Source: Thunnus maccoyii (lineage: Eukaryota > Chordata > Actinopteri > Scombriformes > Scombridae). From it: a stretch of DNA of 64,000 nucleotides. The stretch covers positions 14,831,490 to 14,895,489 of the forward strand of contig NC_056534.1 of NCBI RefSeq assembly GCF_910596095.1. The letters run 5' to 3'. The notes under the pieces are model-generated. The model made no database searches. It was given only the letters and a program-made list of their open reading frames with translations, and was not told where the DNA came from. Within the stretch, counting starts at the first letter, position 1. Each line of letters opens with the position of its first letter. Below, piece by piece: positions 55,760-64,000 of this stretch. A program made the position numbers and the translations under genes.

Positions 55760-58700
55760 ATGGTAGGACTTAAACCCTCAGATGTTCCCCCTCCACTGGG
55801 GGTGAAGATGGCGAGTGCTGGAGCTGCAGCTTGTATAGCTGATATTGTCACATTTCCTCTGGACACAGCCAAAGTCAGACTACAGGTATGTGGTTCAACA
55901 AAACTGACAAAGACAGAGAGAAATCATTGTTCATCCATCTCCAGAAACACAGTGTGATGAGTAGCTTGACTTTCAACTTAGTCCACCTCAGTACCCCATG
56001 AATCAATGCACTCATTAACACTTCTGTAGCTTCATGATGCATCATTTAGTAAAAACCTTTTAAACTTTTGTTCTGTAAAGCTGGTTTTAGCCTTGAGTAC
56101 TATCTGTGACCCCAGATTCAGGGAGAGAAGGCGATGGAGGCAACCAAAAACATCCGCTACAGAGGAGTGTTTGGGACGATCAGCACCATGATCCGGACTG
56201 AGGGGCCCAGGTCTCTGTATAACGGGCTGGTAGCCGGGCTGCAGAGACAACTGTGCTTCGCCTCCATTAGAATTGGCCTCTATGACAATGTCAGAGATTT
56301 CTACACTGGTGGAAAAGAGAGTAAGTGGTTACTTTTTAAGTACATTCAGGGTTTCTTTTCTTTTCTTTTTTTTTTAACGACACATAAACTGAGCTTTCAC
56401 AAATCAGGTTATACCTGGGTTATAGATTTAAATGTCCTACTGTCATTAACAAAAATCCTTAGATGAAAGATGAATGTCAACCCCAATCAGTTGTACTTAT
56501 GTAGCCCAAAATCACAAATTTGTCTCAGAGGGCTTTAAAATCTGCACAATTTACGACACCTTCTATCCATAGACCTTTGATTTGGACAAGGAAAAACTCC
56601 CAAAAACACATGGGGGGGGGGGGGGATTGGGAAAGAGGAGGAGGAGGAGGAGGAGGAGGAGGAGGGATCTCTCTTCCAGGACAGACAAACATGTAATAGG
56701 TGCTGTATGTGCAGTATAGACAGATGAAGCAGTGGTAGAATTGCAATATGGAGAAACAGAATTACAATATACGTACAGTAAATAAAGCACAGCACATATA
56801 ATATGAAGTAAATATTAAGTGTAATAAGGTCAAGAGTTTCAGGCAGGTGTTAAAGACATTTTGTGCCTTTTCCCACTAGTGGAATATGAATTTTACAAAG
56901 ATCAATAACAAAATGTAAAAATACTCCTTTATAAGTAAAAGTCCTGCATTCGAAATCTTAACTAAGTAAAAGTACACAAGAATTAGCAGCAAAATGGCAA
57001 AATTATTATGCATATAATTATGCAAAATGAACCCATACAGAGTGTTATGTTTATCAGATATATTTGTTGTAAGACTAACTGATTCATTAACATGTAGGCA
57101 GCATTTCATGTCAAGTTAATAAATACATTTTTTAAACTGATCATGTGTTTTACATGTAGAATCATGATCTGAAAAATAACTGAAATAAATGTAGTGAGTA
57201 AAAAGTACAATATTTACCTCTTAAATGTAAAAAAAAAAAAAAAGTGGAATTTAAGTATAAAGTGGCACAAAATGAAAATACTTGAGTTAAGTGCCTAAAA
57301 AAATGACACTGTTAAAATCTAGTCAGATATGCGTTCATGAATGACATCTTTTTATTGATTAACTCTAACTGGTTTGTAGTGTTTATACCTGTCTGCTTGT
57401 ACTGTTTAACATTGTTAGGACAAAGAGTTGTGAAACCTTGTTTTTCTCTCTGTTTTATCTGTCAATTTTAAGTTGAGTTGGGACGACAGTACGGGCACAA
57501 ATTAGCTGTTGAGACACATTTATATCGATGTTCTTAAAAAGTCAATGTTGATTAATGTGCACTGTCTCCTAAAAATACATAAAACTGTATTTAAGTACAG
57601 TATTACAGTATTAAGTTACATTCCACCACTGGTTGTTTTCATCTATCCCTCTCTAGACCCGGGTGTACTGCTTCGTATCCTGGCCGGCTGCACTACAGGC
57701 GCCATGGCAGTGTCCTTTGCACAACCTACTGATGTGGTCAAGGTTCGGTTCCAAGCCCAGATGAACCTGGATGGCGTGGCTCGTCGCTACAATGGAACTA
57801 TGCAGGCCTACAAACTCATCTTCCAGAATGAGGGCTTACGTGGACTCTGGAAAGGTGCCGTTTAAGAAGCATTCCTCTTAATAAATTATCATGATGACAG
57901 CAGTTAAACAAAGACTCAGAAATGCTTTATAACCTACTAGTAAAGCACCAGTTTGGATATTTTCTCTTAAATGAAAATGGCTTCTTCCAGGTACACTACC
58001 CAACATCACAAGAAACGCACTGGTCAACTGCACAGAGCTGGTCACATATGATCTGATCAAAGAGGCCATCCTTAGACACAAACTGATGTCAGGTGAGCGA
58101 GCGTGCATGTGTGCCTGAGCCTACACACACATACACACACACACACGCACACACACAAACAATGTCATCCCAGAGAGACAGCTGCTGATTGGGCAGAAAT
58201 CCACACACCCTCCTCTCCCCCCCTTCAACTCCACCTCAGCAGATAACAGAACACATGCTGGTACAGAACGTGGTGTAATGATTAATATTACATTTACATA
58301 TCTCAATCATTTATATTGCCCTATTCACAAGATTACATAATCTGCTGACATGCAGATTATAACACATCTAAGAACAAAGGCTTCACACTTCAGGTATCAG
58401 TTGATAAATCTTTTCCACAACTCTCTCCACAGATAATCTGCCGTGCCACTTTGTGTCTGCGTTTGGTGCCGGCTTTGTTACCACTGTGATCGCTTCCCCG
58501 GTAGATGTGGTGAAAACAAGGTACATGAACTCACCACCGGGCCAGTACAAGAGTGCGATCAACTGCGCCTGGACCATGATGACTAAGGAGGGGCCGACTG
58601 CTTTCTACAAAGGGTGAATTTCTCTCTCTCTCTCTCTGACATGAAAATTACCCAATATGTCACAAAACAACCCAAAAATGTTGTCCAAAGTCCAAAAGCT

Positions 58701-59781
58701 GAAAACAGATTTGTGTATCAGAACTTTGTTTTTTTTCTTGTTTCCCCTCCCATAAATCAGCACGACCCCTCAGATTTATCTGGTGACCCTTTGAAGGGGC
58801 CCGACCCCTAGGTTGGGAACCGCTGGACTACACTAGCTAACTGTATATAAAGTAGTTCAAAGTAGCTCAACCTCCAGCAGCTACAACAGTAACATGCTGC
58901 TTACACACTGATGCTTCAGTATAAATAATCTAATGATGTCATATATAATAACATCAAGCTGATAATACTTATGTACTGTTACTTAAGTAGAATTTTCTTG
59001 CAGGACTTTTAATTGTATCAGTACTTTTACTAAAGTAAAGGATCTGACTACTTCTTCCACCACAGAGCATTTTACTGTTATTATTTGATCGATCGACACT
59101 TTACAAGTGTGAGACAATAATTTGTGTAGGAAAGAAGAAAAAACTAAGCTCTGATACATTAATTTGGATTTACATTTTAGAATTTTTCTCTAATCTTTCT
59201 TTTTGTTGTGAGGTTTTATCTCTTTCGGTCTTATTTATTTGAAATCATGTGAGGAGTTTAAAGGGGAAATATCCCTTTGGTGGAACTGCTAACTCAGACA
59301 TCTGAAACAAGGAAACACAAGTACACACTGTACTTTACATTTCATGTAAAGTTTGGGAACCTAGTTTAACCTCAAACAATGCAGTGTAATTTACAATTTT
59401 ATCATATATTATCTCATGTAAATTTTTACCTGAAAAGTAACAGATTTTGTGCAGCTGTTAAATAAATGTGGTGAAGAAAAAAGTATTTCCCTCTGAAATG
59501 TAGCGGGGTACTAAGTAGCAGAAAATGGAAATACTCAAGTATAAAAAGTATTTGAGTAAACGTATTTAGTTGCTTTCCATCACTATAAACAATCCGACAT
59601 CAGCAGGCAAAGTCCAGCCTTAATTCTGTCCTACAAACATCTAATCAGTTTCTTTGTCTCTTGTAGATTTGTGCCCTCGTTTCTGAGGTTGGGATCGTGG
59701 AACGTCGTCATGTTCGTCTCATTTGAGCAAATCAAGAGAGCCATGATGGTCACCAAGAAGAGGTTTGACACCAACAACTGA
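55760..59781 (+). CDS. ucp1: UCP1: mitochondrial uncoupling protein (SLC25A7), six coding exons, complete
   Basis: Exons 55760-55885, 56116-56320, 57657-57854, 57991-58092, 58433-58613 and 59667-59781 sum to 927 nt (308 aa plus stop; human UCP1 is 307 aa). Exon 1 is 42 codons, as in mammals. Three carrier repeats each have the P-x-D/E-x-x-K/R signature: [10 protein letters not shown] (33-42), [10 protein letters not shown] (134-143) and [10 protein letters not shown] (233-242). Arginines R86, R184 and R278 align with the three that bind purine nucleotides in mammals. Known role: inner-membrane carrier that dissipates the proton gradient in mammalian brown fat; the role in fish is less clear. 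The matrix-loop histidine pair of mammalian UCP1 is N147 and D149 here. UCP1 is chosen over UCP2/UCP3 mainly by position between TBC1D9 and ELMOD2. No breaks. Confidence 0.95.
56480..56730. repeat. Dispersed fish repeat with G14 and (GGA)n tract in UCP1 intron 2
   Basis: GTAGCCCAAAATCACAAATTTG, CAGAGGGCTTTAAAATCTGC and GACAAGGAAAAACTCCC are phrases of a common teleost repeat. Inside it, 56612-56625 is 14 G and 56635-56664 is about ten GGA units. Confidence 0.6.
56860..57633. mobile_element. ACTTAAGTA-type element in UCP1 intron 2
   Basis: AAAAATACTCCTTTATAAGT, AAAGTCCTGCATTCGAAATC, ATACTTGAGTTAAGTGCC and the end ATTCCACCACTGG place it with the palindromic family. It has an unrelated 0.28-kb segment (about 57300-57580) before the right end. 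It stops about 25 bp before the exon 3 acceptor. Confidence 0.5.
58124..58157. repeat. (CA)n microsatellite in UCP1 intron 4
   Basis: ACACACATACACACACACAC followed by further CA units with a G interruption. Confidence 0.85.
58740..59590. mobile_element. Inverted copy of the 12-kb composite element, in UCP1 intron 5
   Basis: CCCGACCCCTAGGTTGGGAACC and ACATGCTGCTTACACACTGATG are the reverse complement of matching text at about 12280-12400. ATACTCAAGTATAAAAAGTA with TAAACGTATTTAGTTGCTTTCC forms the far end. Confidence 0.55.
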
Positions 59782-60230
59782 GATTCCTGTTTCAAAGTCT
59801 GACTGAGAAACCTGAACCACTGACGGGTTGGCACATCAATGAAGAAACCTCATGAATGTCAACTGATATTTTCCGTTTTATTCTTCTTGTCCTTGTCTTG
59901 GTGACAGAGAACAAAATCCTTTGTTGAAAAAGGACGCTTGTATCCAACAATATGCTGAATTCATGTATAAAAAGACTCATAGTTCTCCTTTTTATATTTA
60001 TAATTTGTCATAATGAGAAGTTGAGCTTGCACTTTCAGACCTGTAAATCTAAATCTGCCTGTTATACATTTTAGGCAGCTTAACAAGTGCACCTTTATAT
60101 GATAAGTACTAATGGTTTATGTAAATCCTAAATATATATTTGACTTGTTTTACAGCCTTCCTGCTTGCTTATTTCACTCGCCTTCTCACACACGGACACG
60201 AATCACATTTTAAAACATCAAAATGTGTAT
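59782..60230 (+). other. Probable UCP1 3' UTR
   Basis: Non-repetitive sequence after the stop. I see no canonical AATAAA on the plus strand here, so the cleavage site is unknown. UCP1 and ELMOD2 converge, and their 3' UTRs may approach or overlap around 60.2-60.7 kb. Confidence 0.4.
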
Positions 60231-60705
60231 TTATTAAGTTTGAGCAAGATGTGTTAGTCATTACATACCTTCCTCAAAAGCAAATCACAGCATTAAAAAA
60301 AAAAAAAATACCAGTAATGAAAATGCAATATCAGGCTTAAGACATACAAATATATTGAAAAAAAGGCAAATAACCATTTTTGACATCACCTATATTACAT
60401 AATACAGATTGTATTAATGCCATCAGCGGGGGAAACATTAAACTGAGCACACATTTTAAGATGACGGCACCACGACGGAGCGTCAGAAAATGGAAATGAT
60501 TCCTTACATCAAGTTAAATCCATGGTCTCTGGACATAAATATCAAATTCCTGAGCCTCATTTACATAAATACAAACAAGACAGCTAAAAATATGGTGGCT
60601 AATCACCATTTTTCTATAACTGTCTTTAAACTGCAACAATTTGGCTGCTTTCTCACTGAAAGTGCTTAAACACTCAGACCCGTCCTCACTACAGCTCTCA
60701 TTACC

Positions 60706-60715
60706 CCTTTATTGA
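60706..60715 (-). promoter_or_regulatory. Candidate ELMOD2 poly(A) signal
   Basis: On the minus strand this reads CAATAAAGGG, about 280 bp after the ELMOD2 stop. A second AATAAA (minus) is at 60230-60235. Confidence 0.35.
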
Positions 60716-60993
60716 AGGACAATTAACCACTGGAATGGCTGACTTTTGAGGTATAGGGTGGTAGATTTGTGCTATATTTTAGTTTTCCCTTTAGTATCAC
60801 TGTAACAACATGAACCGAGCATGACTAATGAATCACAAAACCAAATATAACAGCTTTTATCAATTTTTGAGGAACGTGAGTGACTCGAGCAGCTCGTTTA
60901 TGTTTTTTACGAGCAGCACTGCTTCCTTCTACCTGATCGAACAACATCAGGGGGTCACCGAGAAGTCGGGGGGGATATTATTCCTGAATCATG

Positions 60994-63566
60994 TTAGTTT
61001 TTAGTGCGGTCAGTCAGTGTGAGGGACACATCAGGGTCCTCTAGATGTGTCTTGACTATGTTATGGAATTTTTCTCTGTACTGATTGAACTCCATGATGC
61101 TTTCTGGTTCTTCTGCCACCCAGAATTTATCGAATTCATACGCCAGGTAACCTGTCAGAGGAGAAACAAGCAGGATTAAGGATTAATTATATCACTTTCT
61201 ATTAAAAGAAGGTGTTTTGTATTTGTGCGGCAGAGGTGTAAATATTAAAGAGTGATGTGATTTTTTCTTACAGTATAGCTGATGAAAGTGCTGGAGCTCA
61301 GGTGTGCCGAGTACTGTGTTGTAGAAATGCGGTTTCAAAGCACCACTCTTCATGAGGCTGTAGGCCATTTCTGTCAAATTGATCCCAACTATGGCATATG
61401 AATACCTGGAATATATAACATAAAATAAGAATGAAGTGCCAAAAGTGTACACATGGAAATAAAAGATCTGCAGCAATAATAATGCATTGATTTTTATGAA
61501 GATCCAACTATTGACACAACATTGACAACAGAATGTCTCTTACCCTAGTTTAGGATGGTTTGCATGAGACAACACCTGACGAGCCTCTTCTGTGTAGTTT
61601 TCACTGAAAAAACTGTGACAGAACAAAAACATTACAGTACTGATCCTAAACTTACACTACTGGTCAGTGTTCACCAGTAAACCTGTATTCACTGGGAGTG
61701 ATCATAACCATTGAGAAAAAAAATGAACATGCTACTTGTTACTTTTTAAGGTGATTTTTTTATTTGAATTGCTAAGATGTCACTAAAACCTCATATTTTT
61801 ATCTTTTGTAGACTTAATAAAGTCAGAGTTGATCTGTGTGAGTGCTATACGCTCTAATGATCTGACAAAGGCACACATCTCACCTGTTATTTCATCTATG
61901 TTGTCTAAGCTTTGTAGCCTTTGGGCTCCCCAGTGTTTAATCAGTTGGGGGACTGATAACTGCAGAGCCTGTTTTTCCATCAAGCAGAGTAAAGACAATA
62001 TTCTGACACGATTTTTATTTCATAGGGAAGCGACAGTATGTGACATTATAGGCTACGAGACTGTGAGGTGAAAAGCAACATGTAGACGGCTCCACACAGA
62101 TAAATTATTGACAATGGATTTGTCCAGTTTAATTTTTAGACATAGAGAGCATGGGGTTTTCCAAAATGCAGTTTTTAAGTGTTGTTATGTACTAGTTATG
62201 TGTTCAAATCATAAATACAGAAAAAAGGAGGAGGTTCTTTCACTCTCATCAATGAGTCTGTGAAACAGCAACTAATGTGAGTATGCATTTATTATAGTGA
62301 AAATATATCTGATAACCTTTGTTTTGCTTGGTTTTACTGTATCTTATCCTCCTATTAACGCACACAGCTGGGAAGCTGGTCTGAGGGTCATCATTCTGTG
62401 GCTTGCTTGTTCAGCTCTCTGTATCTGTGGCATTTTCTACTCATTTCTTCTTTTTTGTTGCTTTGGTTTTTTTTTTTTCTCCTTTTTTAAATTCTAGTTT
62501 AACGCTTCTTTTTCGCACGGCAGCAGAGATAAGAATGCCCCAAAGAGATTTAAGCCCATTTAAAAACAAACTAAATTATAAAAATTCTGTGCATCTGTAC
62601 ACGTTACAACAAAACATTTACAGAATACTTCCCACTAACATTTGCGAGCTTTACATCAACTTCAAATTTTATAACATATTTCTCATTGTTGCCCTTTAAT
62701 GTGAATGTAGCTATGTTTAAAAAGGTATTTCCATGATCCTAGATCCATGGTGATCACGTTGCTTCTGTGCTGGTATAAGCCATGTAATTTATCATACTGT
62801 ATATGTGTCTCATTCATTGGGTACTCACACAAGGTTGATTAGGCCCAGCAGTCCCATTCCTCTGAAGTCAGTCTTGGGGTCATCTCCTTGGAATCCGATG
62901 TCTCCCCACTGTTTGGTGATCCTCGAGTCCAGTTTGACTGTCGGCATCAACAGGTCCCAAAGCTGAAGGTACAAATCATTCCAGAGTTACGCATCTTTAT
63001 TGCTGCTGTACTAAAGCTGGCAGCTGACAGGTGCAATGACTAATGTGATCTAACATAGTGTACAACATTTCAGATTAGAAATCAATATTAAAATACTACA
63101 TTCTACATCATATTATTTTACTAATTTATGCTGGGACATATAATAGTTCTATGAAACAGTAACCATGTGGCTATAACATTTACAGCCACTGCTTTACACA
63201 CCTTCAACAGCATGGCCTCGTGTTCTTGGTTCTCTGAGCTGAAGATTTCCTTTCTCAAGTCTTCCACAGATATAAACAGGCTGTTGTATCCTGTTATCTG
63301 CAACAAACAGATGTGTAGGCTTTCCTTGAACCTGGAAAAGAAGGAAGATTGGACCAATAATTAAACCACTAAATCAGAAAAATACTCAGGACTGAATATT
63401 ATTTGAAAATTAAAGAACTGCAGGTGACAAGCAAACTCAGCGAAATAACAGATAAGAAGTGACCTTACATGGGACTTTTCTGGGGTTTGACATTCTTCTC
63501 TTTCATAATTTGATCCACACATTGTTCTAAATCATCCTTTCTGGTTTCCAAAGCACCTCTTAAAAC
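60994..63566 (-). CDS. elmod2: ELMOD2 (partial): ELMO-domain ARL-family GAP, last six exons
   Basis: Minus-strand exons, 5' to 3': 63566-63469, 63331-63202, 62962-62829, 61612-61544, 61405-61272, 61151-60994. They total 723 nt (240 aa plus TAA), in phase with GT/AG borders. Human ELMOD2 is 293 aa, so about 55 N-terminal residues lie beyond the right edge or in the unrecognised stretch after 63567. Key text: LEQCVDQIMKEKN, HICLLQITGYNSLF, KQWGDIGFQGDDPKTDFRG, ENYTEEARQVLSHANHPKLG, YSYAIVGINLTEMAYSL, YEFDKFWVAEEPESIMEF. The ELMO motif W-x3-GFQG-x-DP-x-TDFRG is intact, including the arginine implicated in GAP activity. Known role: GAP for ARL2 and related GTPases. The acceptor for 61612 was chosen over a nearer CAG at 61604 because it keeps the conserved FFSENY. 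Confidence 0.93.
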
Positions 63567-64000
63567 CTACAGAGGAAGAAAGCAATGAGAGTAAAGACAG
63601 GCAGAAAACTGGCACAGTGGCTGCTATATAATATACTGTAAGCTGTCAACCCCAGTGGAAAAATTGCTTTTCAAAGTCAGCCTCCGAAACAATGAAACAG
63701 ATGACCAGGCACTTCTGTTTCTACACCATATGGACTGTTGATTGGGAAATGCTTACCAAGCTATAATCATAAATAACAAGGAGAGTCATTTCATCAGAGT
63801 CTGGCAAGTGTAGCGAAAGATAAAGACTGATGAAGTTCACAGGGTGGGTCTTTAATAGAGTCCACACATACTATAGCCTGACAGGTACTGAACAAGTGTT
63901 TCCTTTACACTTCTCTGTGGGCCCACGTAGTTTAAACCCTGTTAGTCTTCAAAGCTCTACATGATGTTCTGACTTTCTGTTAGACACCTCAGGTCCACCC
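63567..64000 (-). other. ELMOD2 upstream intron, no further exon recognised
   Basis: Read on the minus strand I see no frame matching the ELMOD2 N-terminus (hydrophobic start and CELQRIF-type text), so the first exons are presumably beyond the window. Confidence 0.5.

Noticed and set aside
56525..56795. Minus-strand frames rich in Pro or Ser or Leu
   Set aside because: Translations of the GGA and G14 tract in three frames.
61544..61603. ELMOD2 exon starting at the nearer CAG (61604)
   Set aside because: It would delete three conserved residues (FFS) before ENY; the acceptor at 61613 keeps them and the phase.
1..64000. CRISPR arrays, operons, phage or prokaryotic systems
   Set aside because: No regularly spaced direct repeats with unique spacers; gene structure is vertebrate with spliced exons.

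Overview
This is nuclear DNA of a ray-finned fish, most likely a percomorph teleost. Coding information lies in short exons with GT/AG borders, separated by AT-rich introns full of microsatellites and decayed teleost transposons (Tc1-type, L2-type LINE, foldback and hAT-like elements). The encoded proteins are vertebrate. There is no operon structure, ribosome-binding-site logic or CRISPR array. Exon borders were read by eye from splice sites, reading phase and remembered family sequence; no alignment was run.

Layout. (1) 1-24.7 kb is gene-poor and repeat-rich. It holds a decayed fragment of an ADAR1-like gene (dsRNA-binding domains only, 4.38-7.57 kb), a retroposed zinc-knuckle ORF with a poly(A) tail, an L2-type LINE nested in a palindromic element, many relics of one Tc1 family, a 650-bp foldback element, and three exons encoding an intact AIMP1 (EMAPII) C-terminal domain (16.8-21.2 kb) whose N-terminal exons I could not find. 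(2) 24.7-26.3 kb is a large inverted repeat (about 0.55-kb arms, about 0.47-kb spacer) abutting the GC-rich 5' region of the next gene. (3) 26.9-50.7 kb is a complete 21-exon TBC1D9 gene (1284 codons plus stop; phase is consistent across all 20 junctions). (4) 55.4-59.8 kb is a complete six-coding-exon UCP1 gene (308 aa) with a probable TATA box and noncoding first exon. (5) 61.0-63.6 kb, minus strand, is the 3' part of ELMOD2 (last 240 codons); its 5' exons lie beyond the right edge.

TBC1D9, UCP1 and ELMOD2 are neighbours on human chromosome 4q31, so the right-hand 37 kb is a conserved vertebrate syntenic block. This supports calling the carrier UCP1 rather than UCP2 or UCP3. The three genes do not form a pathway: TBC1D9 is a predicted Rab GAP with GRAM, TBC and EF-hand parts, UCP1 is a mitochondrial inner-membrane carrier, and ELMOD2 is an ARL-family GAP. 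The most unusual features are the inverted repeat at the TBC1D9 5' end, the ADAR1 dsRBD-only remnant, the orphan AIMP1 tail, and a family of palindromic repeats carrying nested insertions.
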